A stretch of DNA of 64,000 nt, from NCBI RefSeq assembly GCF_014652395.1, contig NZ_BMYS01000019.1, positions 1 to 64,000 of the forward strand, written 5' to 3'. The notes below the pieces were generated by a model. The model made no database searches. It saw nothing but the letters and a program-made list of their open reading frames with translations, and was not told where the DNA came from. Of this stretch, positions 30,132-37,568 are shown piece by piece. The translations under genes and the position numbers were made by a program. This stretch comes from Advenella faeciporci. Its GTDB lineage: Bacteria; Pseudomonadota; Gammaproteobacteria; Burkholderiales; Burkholderiaceae_B. Numbering within the stretch: the first letter of the stretch is position 1; every line of letters starts with the position of its first letter.

Positions 30132-31088
30132 ATGAATAGTTCAGTTTCAGGAAAAAAATGGCTGGCCGCATGTGCCTTAAGCCTGCTGGTCAGTGCGCAG
30201 GCATTGGCCGAAGACAAGGTCACGTTATTGCTGGACTGGTTTGTGAATCCCGACCATGCTCCTATTGTGATTGCTGAAAAGAAGGGCTATTTTGCCGAAC
30301 AGGGTCTGAAAGTGGATATCCAGGAACCGGCAGACCCGTCCATGCCGCCCAAGCTGGTGGCGGCTGGCAAGGCGGATATGGCGGTTACCTACCAGCCCCA
30401 GTTGCATATGCAAATTGATGAAGGCCTTCCCCTGACACGGGTGACGACGCTGATTGCCACGCCCCTGAATACCCTGGTGACCCTTAAAAGCAGCAATATC
30501 AAATCGATTGCAGACCTGAAGGGCAAAAAAGTGGGGTTTTCAGTAGGGGGCTTTGAAGACATCCTGTTAAAAGTCATGCTTAAAGAAAAAGGCCTGACTT
30601 TTGATGACGTTGAGCTGGTGAATGTGAATTGGTCCCTGTCCCCTTCCTTGATTACCGGCAAGGTGGATGCCGTGGTGGGCGCATTTCGTAATTTTGAGCT
30701 GAACCAGCTTGATATTGAAAACCATCCCGGCCATGCGTTTTATGTTGAAGAAGAGGGCGTGCCTGCCTATGATGAATTGATTATGGTGGTCAACAACAAA
30801 GACCGTGACGACGAAAAATACCGCCGTTTTAATGTGGCCCTGGAAAAGGCGGTGCAGTATATTGTGAACCATCCCGATGAGGCCTGGACGGTTTTCAAGG
30901 ACTATAAACCCAAGGAACTGGATAATGAGCTTAATCGCCGGGCCTGGAAAGATACCTTGCCCCGTTTTGCCCTGCAGCCGGGGGCACTTGGCCAACGGCG
31001 CTATGAAACCTTTGCCCGCTTCATGCAAGAGCAGGGCCTGATTAAAAACAAGGTGCCGGCACTGGCCGATTATGCCATTGAACCTTGA
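30132..31088 (+). CDS. thiY: Thiamine-precursor ABC transporter substrate-binding protein (ThiY-like)
   Basis: A 318-residue periplasmic binding protein of the NMT1/THI5-like family with a signal peptide (about 1-26, ending QALAE). The opening LLLDWFVNPDHAP is the typical ThiY wording. ThiY binds N-formyl-4-amino-5-aminomethyl-2-methylpyrimidine, a thiamine breakdown product. It is in the TPP-controlled operon before tenA, which processes such pyrimidines. AAAGGAT precedes the ATG at 30132. Confidence 0.92.
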   Translation: MNSSVSGKKWLAACALSLLVSAQALAEDKVTLLLDWFVNPDHAPIVIAEKKGYFAEQGLKVDIQEPADPSMPPKLVAAGKADMAVTYQPQLHMQIDEGLPLTRVTTLIATPLNTLVTLKSSNIKSIADLKGKKVGFSVGGFEDILLKVMLKEKGLTFDDVELVNVNWSLSPSLITGKVDAVVGAFRNFELNQLDIENHPGHAFYVEEEGVPAYDELIMVVNNKDRDDEKYRRFNVALEKAVQYIVNHPDEAWTVFKDYKPKELDNELNRRAWKDTLPRFALQPGALGQRRYETFARFMQEQGLIKNKVPALADYAIEP

Positions 31089-31117
31089 TGATTTTGAATA
31101 ACAGGAGTTTTTTGGAT

Positions 31118-31780
31118 ATGTCTTTTTTTGAGCAGTTAAAGCAATCTTGTGCCCAAGACTGGCAAGCCTATACACAGCATGAGTTTGTGCGCCAGTTGGG
31201 GGCGGGAACCTTACCGGCTGAAAGTTTCAGGCATTACCTTAAACAGGATTACCTGTTTCTTATCCAGTTTACCCGTGCCTGGGCGCTGGCTGTATATAAA
31301 AGCGACAACTTCGCCGACATGCGTTACGGACAGGCTGGCATTAATGCCCTGCTTGACCTGGAAATAGGACTGCATATTGATTATTGCCGGCAGTGGGGCA
31401 TCAGTGAAGCTCAGTTGCAGCAGGAAAAAGAATCCTCGGCCTGCGTGGCCTATACGCGCTTTGTGCTGGATCGTGGCTTAAGCGGAGATCTGGCCGAATT
31501 GCATGCAGCGTTGGCGCCTTGCATGATGGGCTATGCCGAAATTGGCACATGGCTGATGCAGCAACCGTACACCAGACTGGAAGGCAATCCTTACCGCAAC
31601 TGGATAGAAATGTATGCGGGGCAGGCGTTTCAGGATGCCATTAAGGTGGAAAAGGAGTTGTTGGAACGTTTATGTGCCGACCTGCCCGATGCCTGGCTGA
31701 GCCGGGTGAAAAAAACCTTTGGAACGGCAACCCGCATGGAAATCGCTTTTTGGGACATGGGCCTGAACCGTACAGCTTGA
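31118..31780 (+). CDS. tenA: Aminopyrimidine aminohydrolase TenA (thiaminase II)
   Basis: A 220-residue all-helical TenA enzyme. It hydrolyses aminomethyl-pyrimidine from degraded thiamine to the hydroxymethyl form for reuse. Cys135 (LAPCMMGY) and Glu208 (RMEIAFWDMG) line up with the Cys135/Glu205 catalytic pair of Bacillus subtilis TenA, and Asp44 of QDYLFL fits the substrate-binding Asp. It is last in the TPP-riboswitch operon, which therefore both imports and repairs thiamine pyrimidines. Confidence 0.94.
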   Translation: MSFFEQLKQSCAQDWQAYTQHEFVRQLGAGTLPAESFRHYLKQDYLFLIQFTRAWALAVYKSDNFADMRYGQAGINALLDLEIGLHIDYCRQWGISEAQLQQEKESSACVAYTRFVLDRGLSGDLAELHAALAPCMMGYAEIGTWLMQQPYTRLEGNPYRNWIEMYAGQAFQDAIKVEKELLERLCADLPDAWLSRVKKTFGTATRMEIAFWDMGLNRTA

Positions 31781-31802
31781 ACTGAACTCGTTCCTCGTTC
31801 TG

Positions 31803-31854
31803 TGAACTACCCCCAAATAGTTGGACACCCATTCAACTTTTTGAGGGCAGTTGG
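31803..31854. repeat. Imperfect inverted repeat resembling paired IS3-family ends
   Basis: TGAACTACCCCCAAATAGTT is followed seven or eight bases later by an imperfect reverse complement, CAACTTTTTGAGGGCAGTT. The sequence resembles the terminal repeats of IS3-family elements as I remember them, with no transposase between. It could be a MITE-like or deleted remnant, or simply a stem-loop. Confidence 0.45.
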
Positions 31855-31857
31855 ACT

Positions 31858-31884
31858 CGTTCCCAACGCTCCCGCGTGGGAACG
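31858..31884. repeat. Short palindromic REP-like repeat
   Basis: CGTTCCCAACGCTCCCGCG then TGGGAACG. CGTTCCCA pairs with TGGGAACG around an 11-base GC-rich centre. I recognise CGTTCCCACGCT...GCGTGGGAACG as a palindrome dispersed in many bacterial genomes. It sits directly after the IS-like repeat and before a terminator. Confidence 0.55.
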
Positions 31885-31913
31885 TACACCAGGCAAGTCG
31901 AGCCCAGAAAAGC

Positions 31914-31942
31914 AAAGAGGCATGCCAATGCATGCCTCTTTT
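31914..31942 (+). terminator. Intrinsic terminator after the thiamine operon
   Basis: AAAGAGGCATGC, loop CAAT, GCATGCCTCTTT and a further T run: a perfect 12-base stem. It lies 134 bases after tenA and probably ends the thiZXY-tenA transcript. Confidence 0.88.
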
Positions 31943-31994
31943 ATTTGACAGTCACAGGTGGCCTTTGGTGACGCACCTGTTGGTGAAGGTTGTG

Positions 31995-32156
31995 TTAATT
32001 CAGGGTTTTTGATTTGGCCAGGCGATTGGATGACAGGAATGACATGCCGTTATTGACGCGCTGGTAACTGTGCTGGGTATTTTTTTCAGCATTGTTTTTG
32101 CTTTCGCTTGCGTTGTGAGTAGAAAATTCCTCACGAAGTCTGGTTAATAGTTTCAT
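31995..32156 (-). CDS. Possible 53-residue hypothetical protein
   Basis: An open frame starting MKLLTRLREEF and ending NRLAKSKTLN, polar and basic, rich in Asn, Ser and Lys, with no membrane helix or signal. A GAGA ribosome-like site lies seven bases before the ATG. It sits in a gene-poor gap, its codon use is not decisive, and I do not recognise it. It could be a real small protein or a chance frame. Confidence 0.35.
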   Translation of the reverse strand: MKLLTRLREEFSTHNASESKNNAEKNTQHSYQRVNNGMSFLSSNRLAKSKTLN

Positions 32157-32764
32157 ATTTTTTCTCTTTATAAAAATAATTGTTGATAATGCTTTGGTGT
32201 GAGCAAACGTCTCGGATTTGCTCCCGATTTTTACTGCAAAACGGGGTGGCACCAATAGAGTAACCCGTTTTTATTGCAATTTTATGATTGCTGGTTTTTT
32301 TTGCAAGCCCGAATGGAGAGATTGCTGGTTTTTAATATATTTATATAATAAATTGCTATAAGTGCTTGGTTTTATTGCCTTATTTCTTTAGCAATCCAGC
32401 CAAGTATATCTTATTTTTGAATTTTAAGCAAGTTGTTTTGAATAATGACCTAGGTTGTTGATTTTTAATGATTTTGTTGTTTTTGTTAAAATGTTCAGCT
32501 TGAACCTGCCTTGGCCCGCTTTTTCCGTGATGGCTAAGTAATTGTCAAGTTCTACTGCGGGCGTAGATGTTTTTCAGAGGGTTTTTACAGGTTATTACGC
32601 ACGGATTATTTTCTCTATGCAGGGGAATAAACAGGGGTGGAAGCGTTAATAATGTGAAGATTTTTTCGGGCTTGCACAAGGAAGTCAGGCCATTGCTTTA
32701 TCTGGCAGTTGCTTTGACAATTGCCTGGAATGATAATTTTCAAAAAAGGATTACAGGTTACGTC
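32157..32764. other. AT-rich intergenic region
   Basis: About 600 bases, markedly richer in A and T than the flanks (notably 32250-32500), with homopolymer T runs and no convincing gene, tRNA or riboswitch. A frame continuous with the downstream CDP-alcohol transferase opens at 32567, but its translation lacks family features, so I treat it as leader. Promoters for the flanking genes presumably lie here. Confidence 0.5.
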
Positions 32765-33427
32765 ATGGATAAGCGCTTATCATTAAAAACCGATGCGGCT
32801 GAAAACCGCCGGCCTATTGCCAGTCGTCAAAACCGCCTGGTTATTGGCTTTGTCTCTTTTCTGGCCAGACAACCCTTTCCTACACCCAACCAGATTTCCT
32901 GCATCAGCATTTTGTTTGCCGCCATTGGCGCCCTGGCCTTACTTGTTTGGCCAGGCATATACGGGCTGGTTTTATGCGCAGTTGGCATACAGTTACGATT
33001 AATATGCAATTTGTTAGACGGGATGGTGGCTCTTGAAGGGGGCAAAAAAACGGCTACAGGGGAAATATTCAATGAGTTTCCCGACCGTATTGCCGATACT
33101 TTGCTGATTGTGGCCCTGGGCTATGCCATCAATCTTTCCTGGTTAGGCTGGCTGGGAGCCCTGCTGGCTGCCTTAACGGCTTATATCCGTGTTTTTGGCG
33201 GGAGCCTTGGTTTACCGCAAAGTTTTCGTGGACCCATGGCCAAACAGCATAGAATGGCTGTCTTCACCGTAGCCTGCCTGTTGGGGGCCATTGAGTCCCA
33301 CCTTTGGTCCACTCAATACTGCCTGATACTGGCCAATAGTGTTATTGCCGTGGGATCGTTAATCACCTGCTATACGCGTACCAAAGATATTGTCACTGAA
33401 CTGGAACATCGCAGGAGCCAGGCATGA
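32765..33427 (+). CDS. CDP-alcohol phosphatidyltransferase family protein
   Basis: A 220-residue integral membrane enzyme with about six helices. The CDP-alcohol motif is modified: DGMVALEGG, then ATGEIFNEFPD (about 83-105). The first Asp-Gly and last Asp of the standard DG-x2-AR-x8-G-x3-D-x3-D pattern remain, while Arg is Leu and the third Asp is Asn. An Asn at that site also occurs, as I recall it, in E. coli YnbA. It probably transfers a phosphatidyl group from CDP-diacylglycerol to an unknown alcohol. I start at ATG 32765 (MDKRLSLKTD), preceded by AGGTTACG. It overlaps the acyltransferase gene by four bases, and a CdsA-like gene follows. Confidence 0.85.
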   Translation: MDKRLSLKTDAAENRRPIASRQNRLVIGFVSFLARQPFPTPNQISCISILFAAIGALALLVWPGIYGLVLCAVGIQLRLICNLLDGMVALEGGKKTATGEIFNEFPDRIADTLLIVALGYAINLSWLGWLGALLAALTAYIRVFGGSLGLPQSFRGPMAKQHRMAVFTVACLLGAIESHLWSTQYCLILANSVIAVGSLITCYTRTKDIVTELEHRRSQA

Positions 33428-34035
33428 TTTCTCCTTTGCTTTCATTAATCACCCGCTTTCTGATTGGGGCTTTGCCACGCTGGCAGGCAAGCCAGCCAGA
33501 ACACCGGCAGCGTATTTATTTTGCCAACCACACCAGTCATCTGGACACCCTGGCAATCTGGTCTTCCTTACCGGCTGAATTACGTAAAACAACGCGTCCG
33601 GTAGCCGCACGCGACTATTGGGACAAAGCCGGTGTTCGGCGGCATATTGCCACACAGGGTTTAAATGTCGTGTTTATTTCCCGTGATAAACAGTCGGGTG
33701 ATCCTTTATCACCTTTATACGAGGCACTTGAAAACGGCGATTCCCTGATTATCTTTCCGGAAGGTACCCGCCATTTTTTGCCTTTACCTGCCCCATTCAA
33801 GTCCGGGCTTTATCATTTGGCCCAAAAGTTCAAGACGGTGGAGCTGATTCCTGTTTATCTGGATAATACCCGGCGCTGTCTGCCAAAAGGTAGCCTGATT
33901 CCGGTGCCCCTGGCATGTACGGTTACATATGGTGCGCCACTTGAAGTTTTTGAGCACGAAGAAAAAGCCGCCTTCCTGCAAAGAGCCAGAGAGGCGGTCA
34001 TTGCCTTGGCACCCACTGAAATAACAACAGACTGA
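33424..34035 (+). CDS. PlsC-type 1-acylglycerol-3-phosphate acyltransferase family protein
   Basis: A 203-residue acyltransferase with the HX4D motif in NHTSHLD (about 36-42) and FPEGTRH (about 114-120), which binds glycerol phosphate in this family. It should acylate a lysophospholipid or similar acceptor at the inner membrane; one hydrophobic stretch near the N-terminus may anchor it. It is translationally coupled (ATGA) to the CDP-alcohol transferase gene, and a CdsA-like gene starts 23 bases downstream, so the three act together in making a phospholipid. Confidence 0.88.
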   Translation: MISPLLSLITRFLIGALPRWQASQPEHRQRIYFANHTSHLDTLAIWSSLPAELRKTTRPVAARDYWDKAGVRRHIATQGLNVVFISRDKQSGDPLSPLYEALENGDSLIIFPEGTRHFLPLPAPFKSGLYHLAQKFKTVELIPVYLDNTRRCLPKGSLIPVPLACTVTYGAPLEVFEHEEKAAFLQRAREAVIALAPTEITTD

Positions 34036-34058
34036 ACCCGGCATCAGGAGCAAGTAAA

Positions 34059-35018
34059 TTGGACAGTTTCATTTCAACCGTGATTACGCAGGCCCCCATT
34101 AAATTCTGGTGGATTTTGGCCGGGCTTATTTTTTTACTCGTCGTGGCCAGCAGTATCGGGCAATATCTGGCCCGGAAAAACAATAACGAAGTCATACGCA
34201 ATTTGAATGACCGGATCAGGGCATGGTGGATCATGGTTGCGGTCCTGGTGGCCTGCTTTGTTATCGGAAAAGTGGCCACCCTGGTGCTGTATGCCTTGCT
34301 GTCATTTTTCGCGCTGCGTGAGTTCATTACCCTGACGCCCACCCGCAAAGGTGATCACTGGGCGTTGTGTATCTGTTTTTATATTGCCATTCCCCTGCAA
34401 TACTGGCTGATTGGCGCAGACTGGTATGGGCTGTTCGTGATGTGCCTGCCGGTTTACGGGTTTTTGCTGTTGCCGGCCGTAACCGCTTTGTCGGGTGATA
34501 CCGATGCCTTTATTTCCCGGGTTGCCAAAATTCAATGGGGACTGATGCTGACGGTTTATTGCTTAAGCTATGCACCGGCCTTAATGCTCTTGCCAATCCC
34601 CGGTTATGAGGGGCAAAACCTGTTGTTGTTAATGTACCTGTTACTGGTGGTTCAATTAAGCGATATTTTCCAGTACATTGTCGGGAAACTGTTTGGAAAA
34701 ACCAAAATCGCACCCAATGTCAGCCCCTCAAAAACCGTCGAAGGCTTTATTGGTGGCGGGTTTTTGGCCATTGCGGCTGGCACGGCGTTGTGGTGGATAA
34801 CGCCGTTCACTGCCTTGCAGGCAGCCTTCCTGTCATTCATTATTGTGGCCTGCGGTTTTCTGGGCGGGCTTTCCCTGTCTGCCATTAAAAGAAGCATAGG
34901 CACGAAAGACTGGGGGCACATGATTTCGGGTCATGGCGGTGTGCTCGACAGGCTGGACTCCGTTGTGTTTGCCGCGCCGGTTTTCTTTCACCTGACCCGT
35001 TTTGTTTTTGTTCCCTGA
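34059..35018 (+). CDS. Phosphatidate cytidylyltransferase (CdsA-like)
   Basis: A 319-residue polytopic membrane protein with about eight helices. The C-terminal CdsA signature is complete: SAIKRSIGTKDWGHMISGHG, continuing GVLDRLDS (about 276-303). It makes CDP-diacylglycerol, the donor used by the CDP-alcohol transferase encoded first in this operon. The start is a TTG at 34059 with AGGAG eight bases ahead; no ATG is near enough. Since a housekeeping cdsA should exist elsewhere, this is probably a second, dedicated copy, comparable to E. coli ynbB beside ynbA. Confidence 0.88.
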   Translation: MDSFISTVITQAPIKFWWILAGLIFLLVVASSIGQYLARKNNNEVIRNLNDRIRAWWIMVAVLVACFVIGKVATLVLYALLSFFALREFITLTPTRKGDHWALCICFYIAIPLQYWLIGADWYGLFVMCLPVYGFLLLPAVTALSGDTDAFISRVAKIQWGLMLTVYCLSYAPALMLLPIPGYEGQNLLLLMYLLLVVQLSDIFQYIVGKLFGKTKIAPNVSPSKTVEGFIGGGFLAIAAGTALWWITPFTALQAAFLSFIIVACGFLGGLSLSAIKRSIGTKDWGHMISGHGGVLDRLDSVVFAAPVFFHLTRFVFVP

Positions 35019-35090
35019 TAAATTCAAAACTTAAAACATAAATACTTTTTTATTCAATTTTAAATAAAATTCAGGGCTATCCTGTAAGAT

Positions 35091-35114
35091 AAAAAAACCG
35101 GACAGGGCGTCCGG
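35091..35114 (-). terminator. Intrinsic terminator after the cytochrome operon
   Basis: Minus strand: CCGGAC, loop GCCCT, GTCCGG, then seven Ts. It lies 40 bases after the tsdA-like stop codon and ends the two-cytochrome operon. Confidence 0.87.
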
Positions 35115-35153
35115 CTAAAGAGGTTGTTGGTATGGGGCGTTAGCTGTTTTTAC

Positions 35154-36059
35154 TTAGTAGCGTGCGTCCTTGGGTTTATTTCCCTTGGCCCAGTCATTGA
35201 CCTTGCCCGCAAAGTCGGGGCGGGGCATATGGGTAAAATATTCGGCGATATCAACGGCTTCCTGGTCGCTGAGCACACCGCCCTGGCCCCATGCGCCATG
35301 CTGCTGTACCCCCATGGGCATATTGTATTTAATAAAAGCGGCAGCCTTGTAGGTGCGAGCCATGCCGGCACCGATATTAAAGGACTCATCTCCCCATAAT
35401 GGTGGAAAAACAATATCGCCACGGCTGTCTTTCAGGCCTTCGCCATTGTCTCCATGGCAGCTGACACACTGGGCAGCATAAAGCACCTTGCCCTTCATTG
35501 GGTCGGGCACAAGGTCTTCATTGATCTTGCCGGCATTCTGTATTTGCACTTTCTGGTCTTTGGGCACTTTTTGGCCGACCCAATCAATATATGCAATCAT
35601 GGCTTTCATTTCACGCGAATCCGGATCCAGTGGCTTGCCATTCATGGAGCGCTGGAAGCAGCCATTAATGCGGCCGGTCAGGTCCACCTCCTTGCCGGCC
35701 CGTGGCATGACTCTTGGATAGCTGTTGGAAGTGGTGAAATAAGGCGCGCCCATGTTTAACTTGCCTTGCGCCACGTGACAGCTGCTGCAGTTCATTGAGG
35801 CACCGACATGTTCCGGCAACAGGCGTTTGGTTTCATTCATCAGGCGCTTGCCATAAAGGATTTCTTGCGCATTGGGCTCCTGGGTTATGGCAGTGTCGTC
35901 AGGAACGATATATTGCCCAACGACATTTTTGTCTTTGTCCAGAATCTCAAAACTGATGGGGGAGGCTTCAGTTAGCGCAGGTGGCTGGGCCAGATAAATT
36001 CCCACACCAACGGCAATAACAGCAGTTGCGATGACAGACCATTTGACCGTTTTATTCAT
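35154..36059 (-). CDS. Dihaem c-type cytochrome, thiosulfate dehydrogenase (TsdA)-like
   Basis: A 301-residue exported cytochrome. The N-terminal hydrophobic stretch (about 6-24) has no clear cleavage site and may stay as an anchor. Haem sites are C91-SS-C94-H95 and C198-VS-C201-H202. Between them lies INGCFQRSMNG, where Cys134 matches the unusual Cys axial ligand of haem 1 in Allochromatium TsdA; SREMKAMIAYIDW is also TsdA-like. A Lys or Met in AFIKYNMPMG could ligate haem 2. The likely reaction is two thiosulfate to tetrathionate, or the reverse, in the periplasm. The start at 36059 overlaps the end of the trihaem cytochrome gene by eight bases. A TtrSR-like sensor pair is divergent. Confidence 0.85.
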   Translation of the reverse strand: MNKTVKWSVIATAVIAVGVGIYLAQPPALTEASPISFEILDKDKNVVGQYIVPDDTAITQEPNAQEILYGKRLMNETKRLLPEHVGASMNCSSCHVAQGKLNMGAPYFTTSNSYPRVMPRAGKEVDLTGRINGCFQRSMNGKPLDPDSREMKAMIAYIDWVGQKVPKDQKVQIQNAGKINEDLVPDPMKGKVLYAAQCVSCHGDNGEGLKDSRGDIVFPPLWGDESFNIGAGMARTYKAAAFIKYNMPMGVQQHGAWGQGGVLSDQEAVDIAEYFTHMPRPDFAGKVNDWAKGNKPKDARY

Positions 36060-37401
36060 GTTGATCTCCTGTAGCGTTGATATGAGGGGCTTTACCCGAT
36101 ACGAAATGACGGATTTTTGCAATGTCGACAGCCCTGACTTCTGGCGCCTGGTTGGTCCAGCTGTTGCGGATAAAGTTGATGACTTCAGCCAGATCCCGGT
36201 CGCTCAGGTGATTGAAAGCAGGCATGGTGAACGCCATTCTGTCTGCGGGTGTCCCAGGCATTTTTCCACCCTCAAGGGTAATCTGGATGACCGATTGGGC
36301 ATTGTTGGCGAAGATGGCGCTGTTTCCGTCAAGAGCCGGAAAAATCCGTTCTACGCCTTTGCCATCAGCGCGGTGACAGCTTGTGCAGTGCTCTGTGTAT
36401 AACAAGGCACCCCGGCTGGTATAGTTGCCATTTAGCAGATCACCGGTTGTGGTATCTGTTTTGGCGGGCATGCCTGTTTCCCTGCCCTTGACCGGGGGTA
36501 GATTTTTCAGGTATTTGGCCATGCTGGAAATATCTTCAGGGGTGAAGTATTGGGTACTGTGCTGTATCACATCAGCCATGGCACCAAAGGCGGCAACCTT
36601 GTCAGTGCGGCCTGTTGACAGGAACTGTTCCAGTTCTTCCTGGCTCCAGGAGGCCAATCCCCGGGCTTCTCCCCGCAGGCTCTTGGCTCGCCAGCCGTCA
36701 ATAACGGCACCGGAAAGAAACTCATCGCCATCACTCAGTTTCAGGGCCAACTCCTGATAGGCGATGCCGCGTGGGGTATGACAGGCACTGCAGTGGCCCG
36801 GGCCTTCGACCAGGTAGGCGCCACGATTGATCTCTTCATCGGCATTGGGGTCGGGTACAAAATCCCGTTCTGGCGCAAACACCAGTTGCCACCAGGCCAT
36901 GGGCCAGCGCCAGTTTAAAACCGGTGGTATGGTGGAATCGGCATTTTGCTGTTTGACAGGTTTGACAGCGGCCATGAAATAGGCATAAAGTGCTGTCAGA
37001 TCTTCATCGGGCATAATCGCATAAGACGGGTAAGGCATGGCAGGGTATAAAGCCTGTCCGTCCCCGCGCACACCATGCTTGACGGCACCAATGAATTGGG
37101 CCAAAGAGTAATTGCCAATGCCGGTTTCCTTGTCGGGCGTAATATTGGTTGAATAAATGGCACCTACCGGTGTTTCCATAGCCAGTCCACCCGCATACTC
37201 TGCACCGTTAGGGCTGGTGTGGCAGGCAACACAGTCTGCGGTTCGGGCAATATAAGCCCCTTGCTTGATCAGTTCCTCATTGTTAAGGTCAACGTTTGTC
37301 ACGGTGTCCGGAACCCTGGTTTGTGGAAGGACGGCTGCCCCACCATAAGCCACGGCAAATAAAACTGCTGCGGCAATCAGGCTTTTATGCAGTGTTCTCA
37401 T
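36052..37401 (-). CDS. Trihaem c-type cytochrome (alcohol-dehydrogenase cytochrome subunit type)
   Basis: A 449-residue exported cytochrome with a signal or anchor helix (about 7-25) and three haem sites: C57-VA-C60-H61, C204-SA-C207-H208 and C339-TS-C342-H343. The layout and phrases such as YIARTADCVACH and YSTNITPDKETGIG match the cytochrome subunit of membrane-bound alcohol, gluconate or sorbitol dehydrogenases. No flavin or PQQ dehydrogenase subunit is nearby. Being co-transcribed with a TsdA-like cytochrome, it more likely takes electrons from that enzyme and passes them to quinone or an oxidase. Confidence 0.88.
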   Translation of the reverse strand: MRTLHKSLIAAAVLFAVAYGGAAVLPQTRVPDTVTNVDLNNEELIKQGAYIARTADCVACHTSPNGAEYAGGLAMETPVGAIYSTNITPDKETGIGNYSLAQFIGAVKHGVRGDGQALYPAMPYPSYAIMPDEDLTALYAYFMAAVKPVKQQNADSTIPPVLNWRWPMAWWQLVFAPERDFVPDPNADEEINRGAYLVEGPGHCSACHTPRGIAYQELALKLSDGDEFLSGAVIDGWRAKSLRGEARGLASWSQEELEQFLSTGRTDKVAAFGAMADVIQHSTQYFTPEDISSMAKYLKNLPPVKGRETGMPAKTDTTTGDLLNGNYTSRGALLYTEHCTSCHRADGKGVERIFPALDGNSAIFANNAQSVIQITLEGGKMPGTPADRMAFTMPAFNHLSDRDLAEVINFIRNSWTNQAPEVRAVDIAKIRHFVSGKAPHINATGDQHE

Positions 37402-37471
37402 GTTACATTCCTATAAAAATTACACGGTTTTCAGTAAGACGGGCAGGCTAATGGCCTGATGCCTGTACAAA

Positions 37472-37546
37472 CCGGATAGTGATAAGGACATTCTCGAAGT
37501 TATCCGTGGAAAGGCATATTGTGGAACTCCACATAAGCCGGATAGT
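37472..37546. promoter_or_regulatory. Repeated CCGGATAGT elements in the divergent cytochrome/sensor promoter region
   Basis: The 167-base gap between the trihaem cytochrome gene and the sensor kinase contains CCGGATAGT at 37472-37480 and again at 37538-37546, an inverted TATCCG at 37501-37506, and the palindrome TGTGGA-AC-TCCACA at 37520-37533. These are candidate binding sites for the adjacent response regulator. Inferred from pattern and position. Confidence 0.45.
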
Positions 37547-37568
37547 TTTGATTTAGGACAAATACATA

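Noticed and set aside
32567-32764. Sixty-six extra N-terminal residues for the CDP-alcohol transferase
   Set aside because: The extension lacks family features, the family normally starts near MDKRL here, and the ATG at 32765 has a better ribosome site.
31781-32764. Possible mobile element or genomic island in the AT-rich gap
   Set aside because: There is no transposase, integrase, tRNA or direct-repeat boundary. Only short palindromes are visible, which I list as repeats.
36052-37401. Cytochrome subunit of a membrane alcohol or gluconate dehydrogenase
   Set aside because: The family match is good, but no flavin or PQQ dehydrogenase subunit is nearby and the gene overlaps the TsdA-like gene, so I did not name it as such.
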